Positions 51,298 through 59,085 of a stretch of 64,000 nt of DNA are shown piece by piece (the first letter of the stretch is position 1; each line of letters starts with the position of its first letter). This stretch comes from Streptomyces sp. ISL-11 (GTDB lineage: Bacteria > Actinomycetota > Actinomycetes > Streptomycetales > Streptomycetaceae), in NCBI RefSeq assembly GCF_018614525.1, contig NZ_JAGGOL010000014.1, forward strand, positions 1-64,000, in the 5' to 3' direction. Under the pieces are notes generated by a model, which made no database searches, had not been told where the DNA came from, and saw only the letters and a program-made list of their open reading frames with translations. Position numbers and translations under genes: made by a program.

Positions 51298-51399
51298 GAC
51301 TTTCCTCAGTACCCCCGCCACCGGCCCGCAGCCGGACCTCCACCCGGTTGGCGGATGCGGTGCCGGGAACCACGCACCAGTGCCTGCTGAGGCAACCCC

Positions 51400-51870
51400 T
51401 CAGCGCACCCCCGCACCCAGATACCGCTCCAGCCCCTCCACCACCAGCGCGTGGTCCTCCGCCTGCGGCAGGCCCGAGACCGCCACCACGCCCACGACGC
51501 CCGTCCCGCGCACCCGGACCGGGAACGCGCCGCCGTGTGCCGCGTAGCGGTCCGGGTCCAGGCGGGAGGAGTCCTCGAAGGTGCGGTCCTTCGCGCGGAA
51601 GCGGGCGCCTACGAGGAAGGAGGACTCGGCGTAGCGCTCGACGACGCGGGACTTGCGGTCGATCCAGGCGTCGTTGTCGGCGCTGGTGCCGGGCAGGGCG
51701 CAGTGGAAGAGCCGCTGCGGGCCGCGCCGGATGCCGATCGTGACGGCGGCGCCGCGCTCGCGGGCGAGGCGGACGAGGAGGGAGCCGAGCTCCCAGGCGT
51801 CGTCGTTGCCGAAGTGGTCGAAGACCAGCCGTCGTTCGTCCGCTTCCAGGCGGGCGACCTCGTCGTTCAT
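51400..51870 (-). CDS. UPF0303/HbpS-like heme-degrading-domain protein
   Basis: The 156-residue protein is of the UPF0303 family: RRLVFDHFGNDDAWELGSLLVRLARERGAAVTIGIRR, FHCALPGTSADNDAWIDRKSRVVERYAESSFLVG and YAAHGGAFPVRVRGTGVVGVVAVSGLPQAEDH. The fold is shared with GlcG/HbpS proteins, some of which bind heme. Start ATG at 51870 overlaps the TGA of the upstream oxidoreductase (ATGA), so they form a coupled operon; a metabolic accessory role is likely. Confidence 0.88.
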   Translation of the reverse strand: MNDEVARLEADERRLVFDHFGNDDAWELGSLLVRLARERGAAVTIGIRRGPQRLFHCALPGTSADNDAWIDRKSRVVERYAESSFLVGARFRAKDRTFEDSSRLDPDRYAAHGGAFPVRVRGTGVVGVVAVSGLPQAEDHALVVEGLERYLGAGVR

Positions 51871-52976
51871 GCGGACTCCTTCCCGATGCGAACCGTGCGG
51901 CCCTCCGCCGCCGACAGCTTCGCCGCTTCCAGCACCCGCAGCGCGGACGCCGCCTCCCGCGCGCCGACGGGCGGTTCGCCGCCGGTGCGCAGGGCCTCGG
52001 CCACCGCCGCGTAGTAGGCGGGGTAGTCGCCCGCGAGGGTCGGGACCGGTTCGCCGCCGCCGGACGCCGGGGACTCGCCGGCGCCGAGCCGCCCCCACGC
52101 GGACTCCGGTTCGACGCCCCAGGCCGCGGTGTCGCCGGCCGGGCGCCGACCCTCGCGCAGGGCCGCCTCCTGCGGGTCGAGGCCGTACTTCACATAGCCC
52201 GCCCGGCTGCCCAGCACCCGGAACCGCGGGCCGAGCTGGGCGGTGACGGCGCTCACCCACAGGTGGGAGCGGACGCCGCCGGCGTGGGTGAGCGCGATGA
52301 ACGTGTCGTCGTCCGCCTCGGCGCCCGGGCGGCGTACGTCGGACTCGGCGTAGACGGTGACGGCGGGCCCGAAGAGGGCCAGGGCCTGGTCGACGACGTG
52401 GCTGCCCAGGTCGTAGAGCAGGCCGCCGAGCTCGGCCGGGTCGCCGGACTCGCGCCAGCCGCCCTTGGGCCGCGGCCGCCAGCGCTCGAAACGGGACTCG
52501 AAGCGCAGGACCTCGCCGAGCGCGCCGTCGTCGATCAGCCGGCGGACGGTGAGGAAGTCGTTGTCCCAGCGGCGGTTCTGGAAGGCGCTGAGCAGCAGCC
52601 CGCGGCTGTCGGCGAGCTCGGCCAGCGACTCGGCCTCGGCGGCCGTCGCGGCGAGCGGCTTGTCGACGACGACGGGAAGGCCCGCCTCCAGGGCCGTACG
52701 GGCGAGCGCGACGTGCGTGCGGTTGGGGGAGGCGATGACGATCAGGTCGAGTTCGGCCGCGCGGGTGAAGAGCGCGTCCGCGTCGGGGACCGTCCGTACG
52801 CCCGGGTGCTCGGCGACGGCCTGCGCCTGCCGGCCGGGGTCGGAGGTGACGACCGTGTCGAGGGCGAGACCGTCGGTGGCGGCGATGAGCGGGGCGTGGA
52901 AGACGGAGCCCGCGAGGCCGTAACCGATGAGTCCGACGCGGAAGGGGGCGCGGGAGGTGTCAGTGATGCCATCCAT
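51867..52976 (-). CDS. Gfo/Idh/MocA-family oxidoreductase
   Basis: The 369-residue NAD(P)-dependent sugar or inositol-type dehydrogenase has a Rossmann domain FRVGLIGYGLAGSVFHAPLI, then DLIVIASPNRTHVALARTALEAGLPVVVDKPLAAT with the EKP-like Lys (DKP), and a C-terminal beta-sheet substrate domain (GGLLYDLGSHVVDQALALFG). Start MDGITDTS at 52976 is preferred to a longer one. It is divergent from the ROK regulator with a strong operator palindrome, and coupled to the UPF0303 gene. Probably carbohydrate catabolism. Confidence 0.93.
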   Translation of the reverse strand: MDGITDTSRAPFRVGLIGYGLAGSVFHAPLIAATDGLALDTVVTSDPGRQAQAVAEHPGVRTVPDADALFTRAAELDLIVIASPNRTHVALARTALEAGLPVVVDKPLAATAAEAESLAELADSRGLLLSAFQNRRWDNDFLTVRRLIDDGALGEVLRFESRFERWRPRPKGGWRESGDPAELGGLLYDLGSHVVDQALALFGPAVTVYAESDVRRPGAEADDDTFIALTHAGGVRSHLWVSAVTAQLGPRFRVLGSRAGYVKYGLDPQEAALREGRRPAGDTAAWGVEPESAWGRLGAGESPASGGGEPVPTLAGDYPAYYAAVAEALRTGGEPPVGAREAASALRVLEAAKLSAAEGRTVRIGKESA

Positions 52977-52982
52977 GCCCGC

Positions 52983-53009
52983 CACTTTGGCAACGCTGTT
53001 GCGAAAGTG
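52983..53009. promoter_or_regulatory. Operator palindrome between oxidoreductase and ROK regulator
   Basis: CACTTTGGCAAC (52983-52994) and GTTGCGAAAGTG (52998-53009) form a 12-bp inverted repeat with one mismatch and a 3-base centre. It lies 7 bp upstream of the oxidoreductase start and 23 bp upstream of the ROK gene. It is the evident ROK binding site and can repress both genes. Confidence 0.82.
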
Positions 53010-53032
53010 CAAGCGATGACGAGAATGGTGGG

Positions 53033-54118
53033 GTGAACACGACCCTCCCCGGCCCGGCCGGCGCCAACCTCGCCGCGCTGCGCGACCACAACACCGCCGT
53101 CGTCCTCGGGCTCCTGCGCGCCGCGGGCCAGGAGGGCGCGGGCCGTGGAGAACTGGCGGCGGGGACGGGCCTGACCCCGCAGGCCGTCAGCAAGATCACC
53201 GCGCGGCTGCGGGGTACCGGCCTGGTCGCGGAGGCGGCCCGCCGCGCCTCCACCGGCGGCAAGCCGCCCACGGCCTGGCGGCTGGTCCCCGGTGCCGCGC
53301 AGGCCATCGGCGTCCAGCTGGACCGCGACTCCCTCACCATGACCCTCGTCGACCTCACCGGCACCGAGATCACCACCCGCACCACCCCGCTCGCCTTCGG
53401 CGCCGGTGCGGACGCCGTCCTGGACGCGGTGACACAAGAGGTGCGGGCCCTGCCGGCCGAAGGGCGCGGCACCCTCCTCGGCGTCGGGGTCGCCGTACCC
53501 GGCCCCCTCGACCACCGCGCCGGTGTCCTGCACAAGGTCACCGGCTTCGCCCAGTGGGACGGCTTCCCGCTCCGCGCCGCCCTCGCCGAGCGGCTCGCGG
53601 CCCCCGTCGTCGTCGACAAGGACACCAACGCCGCCGCCCTCGGGCTCATACGGCACGGCGCGCCCGGCGCCGACTCCTTCGCCTACCTCCACCTCGGTAC
53701 GGGCCTGGGCGCCGGCCTCGTGCTCAACGGTGGCGTGCACCGGGGGGCGCGCACCGGGGCGGGCGAGTTCGGCCACCAGGTGCTCCAGCTCGACGGCCCG
53801 CCCTGCCCCTGCGGCAACCGCGGCTGCGTCGAGGCCCTGTGCCTGGCCGCCGTCGCCGACGGCGACACCGCCCGCGCCGCCCGCCTCCTCGGGACCGGCG
53901 CCGCCAACCTCGTACGGCTGCTCGACATCGACCTCGTCCTCCTCGGCGGCCGGACCGTGCTGGCCGACCCGGACGCGTATGTGGGGGGCGTACGGGCCGT
54001 CCTCGCCGGCGCGGCCCCGGTCGCGGTCACGCCCGGCGGCGCGCGGACGGTGGTGGGGGGCGCGGCGGAACTGGTGCTGGCAGGGTTCTACGGGCGTTCC
54101 GGTGCGGCCTTCGGCTGA
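53033..54118 (+). CDS. ROK-family transcriptional regulator (NagC/XylR type)
   Basis: The 361-residue regulator has an N-terminal winged helix (LRDHNTAVVLGLLRAAGQEGAGRGELAAGTGLTPQAVSKITARLRGTGLVAE) and a ROK sugar-kinase-like domain. The latter has LGVGVAVPGPLDHRAG, VDKDTNAAALG, YLHLGTGLGAGLVLNGGVHRGARTGAGEFGHQVL and the zinc motif CPCGNRGCVEAL. The GTG start follows the operator. Divergent from a Gfo/Idh/MocA dehydrogenase, implying response to a sugar that enzyme handles. Confidence 0.94.
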   Translation: MNTTLPGPAGANLAALRDHNTAVVLGLLRAAGQEGAGRGELAAGTGLTPQAVSKITARLRGTGLVAEAARRASTGGKPPTAWRLVPGAAQAIGVQLDRDSLTMTLVDLTGTEITTRTTPLAFGAGADAVLDAVTQEVRALPAEGRGTLLGVGVAVPGPLDHRAGVLHKVTGFAQWDGFPLRAALAERLAAPVVVDKDTNAAALGLIRHGAPGADSFAYLHLGTGLGAGLVLNGGVHRGARTGAGEFGHQVLQLDGPPCPCGNRGCVEALCLAAVADGDTARAARLLGTGAANLVRLLDIDLVLLGGRTVLADPDAYVGGVRAVLAGAAPVAVTPGGARTVVGGAAELVLAGFYGRSGAAFG

Positions 54119-54244
54119 GCGGGCGGCTGCGGGCTGTGTCGTGTGCACCACCGCTGCGCGGCGGTGTCCTCAATCGCCGGACGGGCTTGATTGTGGCTGA
54201 GCTCAGCCGCGATCAAGCCCGTTGGGGGTACCCCCAGCGGTACA
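54119..54244 (+). repeat. Intergenic palindromic element, copy 7 (core orientation A, right end lost)
   Basis: Retains GGCTGTGTCGTGTGC, the ACCACCGCTGCGCGGCGGT arm, the TCCTCAA boundary (54167-54173), CGCCGGACGGGCTTGATTG and its palindrome partner, and the beginning of the GGGGGTACCCCC hairpin, then breaks off. The terminal repeat and second arm are absent. Confidence 0.85.
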
Positions 54245-54382
54245 GCAGATGAGACGAAAATAGTCACATCGGGCGGTTAGTGGCGGCCAGTCGGACCCAC
54301 GGAGCCGTGGCGGGACCCGGTCCCCCGCCCGGCCGGTGGAAGGGTGCGGAACCCCGGAGCCCTCACCCGTAAAGGTCCTGCG

Positions 54383-55165
54383 ATGCCCTTGCCCCGTGCG
54401 CTCGCCCTCGGCGCCGCCGCACTCGCGATCTTCACCACGGCGGCGCCCGCGGCCCCCGTCCACCCGCGCGACCGTGCCCCCGCCCAGCCGCGCTGCGGCG
54501 CGCCCGGCAGCTCCGCGTTCCCCATCACCGCCCGGCTGACCGGCGGACCGGAGATGTACGAGCGCGGCGCCGCCCCCCGCACCTGGCGGCTGGAACTGCG
54601 CAACAGCACCGGCGCCGAATGCCGCGGCGTGCACCCCGTCGCGGTCCTCGCCGACCGCGACCGCACCCTCCAGCCCGCCGACGTGCGCCTCGACTTCTAC
54701 GACGACGCCGCCTCCCGCTGGCGGCCGGTGACGCTGGAGCGGACCGAGGAGGCCGAGAACGTCGGCGTCTTCGACGGCAGCTCACCCGAGTTCGAGGGCT
54801 TCACCGTGCCCGCGCGCGGCACCGTCGGCGTGCGCGTGCGCCTCGGCTTCACCGGCCGCGCCCCGGAAGGCCAGGTCACGGCGAACGTCACCGCCGTGCA
54901 GCGGCGCACGGGCGACGGCGACTGGGTGGGGGAGTCCAACGACTACACCTTCGCGATCGAGGGCACCCGAGACCCCGCCGACGAGGTCCGGGCGGGAGAG
55001 GCGAACACCAGTGCCAGCCCCGACGCCCGCCCCGGCCACCGCCACCGCGGCACCCTCGCGGACACCGGCTCCCAGCGCCCCCTCTTCGCGATCGGCGCGG
55101 CCGCGTTCGCGCTGCTGCTGGCCGGTGGCTCCCTGCTGTTCGGGGCGCGGCGCTCCCAGCGCTGA
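54383..55165 (+). CDS. Surface protein with LAxTG sorting signal
   Basis: The 260-residue exported protein has a signal peptide (MPLPRALALGAAALAIFTTA, cleavage after APAAP). The mature domain of about 180 residues has a paired-cysteine beta fold (RCGAPGSSAFPITARLTGGPEMY...NSTGAECRGVHPVAVLADRDRTL). A Pro/His linker leads to TLADTGSQRPLFAIGAAAFALLLAGGSLLFGARRSQR. LADTG followed by a hydrophobic helix and Arg tail is a class E sortase (LAxTG) anchoring signal, so the protein is likely covalently wall-linked. A class F sortase lies about 2 kb downstream; the class E enzyme must be elsewhere. Confidence 0.82.
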   Translation: MPLPRALALGAAALAIFTTAAPAAPVHPRDRAPAQPRCGAPGSSAFPITARLTGGPEMYERGAAPRTWRLELRNSTGAECRGVHPVAVLADRDRTLQPADVRLDFYDDAASRWRPVTLERTEEAENVGVFDGSSPEFEGFTVPARGTVGVRVRLGFTGRAPEGQVTANVTAVQRRTGDGDWVGESNDYTFAIEGTRDPADEVRAGEANTSASPDARPGHRHRGTLADTGSQRPLFAIGAAAFALLLAGGSLLFGARRSQR

Positions 55166-55166
55166 C

Positions 55167-55419
55167 CCGCTGCCGCGGATATCGTGCGCACCACCGCTGC
55201 GCGGCGGTGTCCTCAAGCTCCCCCAGCTACCGCTGGGGGTGCCCCCAACGGGCTGAAGGTGGCTGAGCTCAGCCGAATCAAGCCCGTCCGGCGATTGAGG
55301 ACGCGCCCGCAGGGCGCCCGCCGCCGCAGGTGGCAAAGGCGGCCCGCAGCCGAAGACCCGCCCGCCGCCGCAGGCGGCAAAGGCGGCCCGCAGCCCAAGA
55401 TCCGCCGGACACTGCCTAG
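55167..55419 (+). repeat. Intergenic palindromic element, copy 8 (core orientation B, with 44-bp duplication)
   Basis: The left terminal repeat is degraded; arm ACCACCGCTGCGCGGCGGT, core TCCTCAA (55209-55215) to TTGAGGA (55295-55301) with the CCCCCAGCTACCGCTGGGGG hairpin first. The right arm follows, then a 44-bp tandem duplication (55315-55358 and 55359-55402), then GATCCGCCGGACACTGCCTAG as right terminal repeat ending in CTAG (55416-55419). TAGGCT there resembles a -10 element for the next gene. Confidence 0.85.
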
Positions 55420-55506
55420 GCTGGACGTGCCGGGACGGCGCACGAGTGGTGCCGTTCCGGCGCACCCGGCCCCACCGAGGGGCGCGCAGACGGCAGGAGT
55501 CCCACC

Positions 55507-56286
55507 GTGGCAGAGCGCAAGCCGATCGAATCCTGGCTCACCGACATGGACGGTGTGCTGATGCACGAGGGCGTCCCCGTGCCCGGGGCCGATTCCTTCA
55601 TCAAGCGGCTCCGGGAGTCCGGCAAGCCCTTCCTGGTCCTGACCAACAACTCGATCTACACCCCCCGGGACCTGCACGCCCGCCTGGCGCGGATCGGTCT
55701 CGACGTGCCGGTCGAGAACATCTGGACCTCCGCGCTCGCCACCGCCCAGTTCCTGGACGACCAGCGGCCCGGCGGCACCGCCTACGTCATCGGCGAGGCC
55801 GGCCTCACCACCGCCCTGCACGACATCGGCTACGTCCTCACCGACCACGAGCCCGATTACGTGGTCCTCGGCGAGACCCGCACGTACAGCTTCGAGGCGC
55901 TCACCAAGGCGATCCGGCTGATCAACGCCGGTGCCCGCTTCATCGCCACCAACCCCGACGAGACCGGCCCCTCCGCCGAGGGCGCGCTGCCCGCCACCGG
56001 CTCCGTCGCCGCCCTGATCACCAAGGCGACCGGCCGCGAGCCGTACTTCGTCGGCAAGCCCAACCCGCTGATGATGCGGGCCGGGCTCAACGCCATCGGC
56101 GCCCACTCCGAGACCAGCGCCATGATCGGCGACCGGATGGACACCGACGTCCTGGCCGGCCTGGAGGCCGGGATGCAGACGTTCCTCGTCCTGACCGGCC
56201 TGACCCGGCCCCAGGACGTCGACCGGCACCCCTTCCGCCCCTCCCGCATCGTCGACTCGATCGCCGACCTCGTCGACCTCGTCTGA
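55507..56286 (+). CDS. HAD-IIA family phosphatase (NagD-like)
   Basis: The 259-residue hydrolase of the haloacid dehalogenase superfamily, subclass IIA, has motif I WLTDMDGVLMHEG (nucleophile Asp in DxD), motif II FLVLTNNS, motif III region YFVGKPNPLMMRAGL and motif IV MIGDRMDTDVLAGLEAGMQTFLVLTG. The C2 cap between motifs II and III has the usual size. It should dephosphorylate sugar phosphates or nucleotides. GTG start; a repeat-derived TAGGCT lies 85 bp upstream. Confidence 0.93.
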   Translation: MAERKPIESWLTDMDGVLMHEGVPVPGADSFIKRLRESGKPFLVLTNNSIYTPRDLHARLARIGLDVPVENIWTSALATAQFLDDQRPGGTAYVIGEAGLTTALHDIGYVLTDHEPDYVVLGETRTYSFEALTKAIRLINAGARFIATNPDETGPSAEGALPATGSVAALITKATGREPYFVGKPNPLMMRAGLNAIGAHSETSAMIGDRMDTDVLAGLEAGMQTFLVLTGLTRPQDVDRHPFRPSRIVDSIADLVDLV

Positions 56287-56447
56287 CACCGGCCTTCCCT
56301 CCCGGACACCGTCCGCCGCTCGGCCGATCGGGCAGCCTCTCCACCGATCGGCCAGCGATAGGCCACCGTTCGGCGCAATGCCGCCACGGAGCGGATGCGA
56401 CGCCCGGTACGGCCGGGTGAACTTCTCGGGTACGAGGAGGTTCACCC

Positions 56448-57056
56448 ATGGACTCTGTTCGACGTGCTCTGTGCGGGGCCCTGGCGACCGTCGCCTTCTG
56501 CGCGGTCCCCGCATACGCCGAGGACGGCCCGGCCACGATGTCCGGGACGATCGAGCTCACGCCCGTCAGCAGTCACCCCGGGGGCCGGATCCAGCTGCGC
56601 GTGGCGGGGTGCGCCAACGACACCGCGCTCGCCACCTCCGAGGCGTTCACCGCGGACGCCCGGCTGGCCAAGGACTCCGCGGGGCTGTTCGCCGAGGCGG
56701 CCGTCCGGCAGACCGTCGCGCCCGGCACGTACGGCGTCAAGGTCAACTGCGCCGGCCACGACGCCGAGGCCCAGGGCCGCCTGACCATCGTCGAGAACGG
56801 CAGAGCGCTGCCCGAAAACCGCCACGGCGGCGTCGCACCCGGCCACGTCCGGCGCGACAAACCCACCGCCCGCGTCGCGTCCCCCGCCGCGCCCGCCGCA
56901 CCTGTCGCTCCCGTACCGGCGGGCGGCGGCGGCACCGCCACCACCGCGACGGCCGAGCCGCCCGACACCCCCGGGCTCGTCCTCGCCGGCGCCGCGGCGC
57001 TGATCGCCGCCGGCCTGATCTGGCACCGCCGCCGCGCCGAGACGAAGCGGAAGTGA
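56448..57056 (+). CDS. Exported surface protein with C-terminal anchor, sortase-linked
   Basis: The 202-residue protein has a signal peptide (MDSVRRALCGALATVAFCAV, cleavage after AYA) and a beta domain with two cysteines (LRVAGCANDTAL and VKVNCAGHDAEA). An Ala/Pro/Gly-rich stalk and a C-terminal helix with basic tail (PDTPGLVLAGAAALIAAGLI then WHRRRAETKRK) follow. PDTPG before the helix is a degenerate sorting motif. The class F sortase gene begins 32 bp downstream, so this is its likely substrate or partner. The AGGAGG site overlaps the 3' arm of an 8-bp hairpin (GGGTGAAC/GTTCACCC, 56415-56447) immediately before the ATG. Confidence 0.82.
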   Translation: MDSVRRALCGALATVAFCAVPAYAEDGPATMSGTIELTPVSSHPGGRIQLRVAGCANDTALATSEAFTADARLAKDSAGLFAEAAVRQTVAPGTYGVKVNCAGHDAEAQGRLTIVENGRALPENRHGGVAPGHVRRDKPTARVASPAAPAAPVAPVPAGGGGTATTATAEPPDTPGLVLAGAAALIAAGLIWHRRRAETKRK

Positions 57057-57088
57057 CGCGAAGCGACCGGTGACGGAAAGCGACCGAT

Positions 57089-57754
57089 GTGATGTCCGAA
57101 GCGCGCACCAGCGGCCAAGGCCGCTTGCTGACCGGTACGGCCTGGGCCGTACTGCTGCTGGCCCTGTGGCTGTGGGGGCGGGAGTCCACCGAGGGGCACG
57201 GCAGCGCCACCCCGACGACGGGTGACGTCGCCGCCGCCGGCCGCCCCGAGCCCCGCCCGCTGCCCCCGGCCCACGCCCCGCTGCCCGCCGCCCACCCGCA
57301 GGGCCTCGCCATCAAGGCCGTCGGCGTCCGCGCCCCCGTCGAGGACCGTGGCCTGAACCGCGCGGGCGCCGTGGACCCGCCCCCCTACGGGCGGGCCGGC
57401 TCCGTCGGCTGGTACCGCGGCGGCCCCCAGCCCGGCAGCCCGGGAGCGGCCGTCCTCGTCGGCCACGTCGACACCGCCAACGCGCCCGCCGTCTTCTACG
57501 ACCTCGGCAGCCTCAAGCCCGGCATGACCGTCACCGTCACCCGATCGGACGGCTCCACCGCCGAGTTCACCGTCGAGGACGTCTCCGTCTTCACCAAGGA
57601 CCGCTTCGACGCCCGGAAGGTCTACGGCCCGCACCGGAAGGACCGTGCCGAACTGCGCCTGATCACCTGCGGCGGCGACTACGACCGGGCCCAGCGCACC
57701 TACAGCGCCAACGTCGTCGTCTCCGCCTATCTGACCGGCACCGGGCGGGCCTGA
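57089..57754 (+). CDS. Class F sortase
   Basis: The about 221-residue membrane-anchored transpeptidase has one N-terminal helix (GTAWAVLLLALWLWG) and a Pro-rich linker. The sortase barrel has catalytic His in LVGHVDT, Cys in RLITCGGDYD (TLxTC variant) and the downstream Arg in DRAQRTYSANVVV. Length and motifs match class F, common in actinobacteria. It forms a unit with the surface protein upstream. GTG at 57089 or ATG at 57092. Confidence 0.92.
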   Translation: MMSEARTSGQGRLLTGTAWAVLLLALWLWGRESTEGHGSATPTTGDVAAAGRPEPRPLPPAHAPLPAAHPQGLAIKAVGVRAPVEDRGLNRAGAVDPPPYGRAGSVGWYRGGPQPGSPGAAVLVGHVDTANAPAVFYDLGSLKPGMTVTVTRSDGSTAEFTVEDVSVFTKDRFDARKVYGPHRKDRAELRLITCGGDYDRAQRTYSANVVVSAYLTGTGRA

Positions 57755-57918
57755 CCGTGCGGACGTCCGGACGTGCTCCATCAGAGGGAAGTGACGGCAT
57801 GTCATCAGGTGACCACTCACCGCGGGCTCGGTCTCTGTGCCAGCATGGAAGGGACCGGTCATGTCCCGTGGGGGCGGGGGACGAGAACCCCACAGGAAGT
57901 ACACCCAAGGGGGAATGG

Positions 57919-58971
57919 ATGTACGGCAGGAACGCCGGCCGCGCACACCGGGTCCGATCGACCCGGGCCGCAGCGGGAGCCGCGATCGGATCACTTCTGC
58001 TCCTCGCGGGCTGCTCGTCCTCGTCCTCCTCGGCGGCGCCGCCCAAGAGCGACACGGAACCCCGGCAGCCCGTCCAGCAGCCCAAGACGCGGGCACCCTT
58101 CTGGGTGAACCCGGAATCCACCGCCTACAAGCGGGCCGCCGAGCTCCACAAGGACGGCAAGGACAAGCAGGCCGAGCTCCTCACGAAGATCGCGGCGCAG
58201 CCCGTCGCGGAGTGGATCGGCGTCGACGACCCCCAGGGCCAGACCCGCGGCTACACCGAGGCGGCCGCCAAGGCCGACCGGGTCGCGGTGCTCGTCCTCT
58301 ACAACATCCCGCACCGCGACTGTGGCCAGTACTCCCAGGGCGGCGCCTCCGACGGCAACGCCTACCGGCAGTGGCTGGACCAGGCTGCCCAGGGCATCGG
58401 CAACCGCTCCGCGACCGTGATCCTGGAGCCGGACGCCCTGCCGCACATCGAGGACGGCTGCACGCCCGAGCAGTTCCACGAGGAGCGGTTCGCGCTGCTG
58501 AAGGACGCCGTCACCAAGCTGAAGGCCCTGCCGAACACGAAGGTCTACCTCGACGCGGGCAACCCCAGCTGGGTGACGCCCGCCGACCGGATGGCCGAGC
58601 CCCTGCGCCGCGCCGGCATCGAGGAAGCCGACGGATTCGCGCTCAACGTCTCCAACTTCCAGACCACGCGGGCCAACAAGGAATACGGCCGCCGGCTCTC
58701 GTCCCTGCTCGGCGGCAAGCACTTCGTCATCGACACCAGCCGCAACGGCAACGGCCCGCTGTCCGGCGCCGACCACGAGAAGGCGTGGTGCAACCCCTCC
58801 GGCCGCGCCCTGGGCGAGCCCCCGACCACCCGGACCGATGACCCGCTCGTCGACGCGTATCTGTGGATCAAGCGTCCGGGCGAGTCGGACGGCACGTGCA
58901 AGGGCGGCCCCGACGCCGGGCAGTGGTGGGAGCGGTACGCGCTCGACCTGGCGCGCAACTCACGGCACTGA
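57919..58971 (+). CDS. cslZ: Glycoside hydrolase family 6 lipoprotein (CslZ-like endoglucanase)
   Basis: The 350-residue exported beta-1,4-glucanase has a lipobox LLLLAGC after a basic start (MYGRNAGRAHRVRS), a Ser/Pro linker, then GH6: FWVNPESTAYKRAAEL, RVAVLVLYNIPHRDCGQYSQGG, ILEPDALPHIEDGC with the catalytic Asp, YLDAGNPSWV, GFALNVSNFQTT and FVIDTSRNGNGP. It faces glxA and cslA convergently; in S. coelicolor this GH6 gene belongs to the cslA-glxA-cslZ locus that makes and processes a beta-glucan at hyphal tips. Start at 57919 follows AAGGGGGAA. Confidence 0.9.
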   Translation: MYGRNAGRAHRVRSTRAAAGAAIGSLLLLAGCSSSSSSAAPPKSDTEPRQPVQQPKTRAPFWVNPESTAYKRAAELHKDGKDKQAELLTKIAAQPVAEWIGVDDPQGQTRGYTEAAAKADRVAVLVLYNIPHRDCGQYSQGGASDGNAYRQWLDQAAQGIGNRSATVILEPDALPHIEDGCTPEQFHEERFALLKDAVTKLKALPNTKVYLDAGNPSWVTPADRMAEPLRRAGIEEADGFALNVSNFQTTRANKEYGRRLSSLLGGKHFVIDTSRNGNGPLSGADHEKAWCNPSGRALGEPPTTRTDDPLVDAYLWIKRPGESDGTCKGGPDAGQWWERYALDLARNSRH

Positions 58972-59011
58972 GCTCTTGGGCGAGCGGGGCTACCGGGACG
59001 ACCGGGACGGC

Positions 59012-59074
59012 CGAGGACCGGAGCCCTGACCCGCCGACGGGTCAGGGGCCGTCGTCCGGCAGCTCCGGTCCTCG
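59012..59074. terminator. Composite bidirectional terminator between cslZ and glxA
   Basis: Nested stems: inner CCCTGACCC/GGGTCAGGG (59024-59047) and outer CGAGGACCGGAG/CTCCGGTCCTCG (59012-59074), in the 114-bp gap between convergent genes. Confidence 0.8.
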
Positions 59075-59085
59075 ATTCGTATCCG

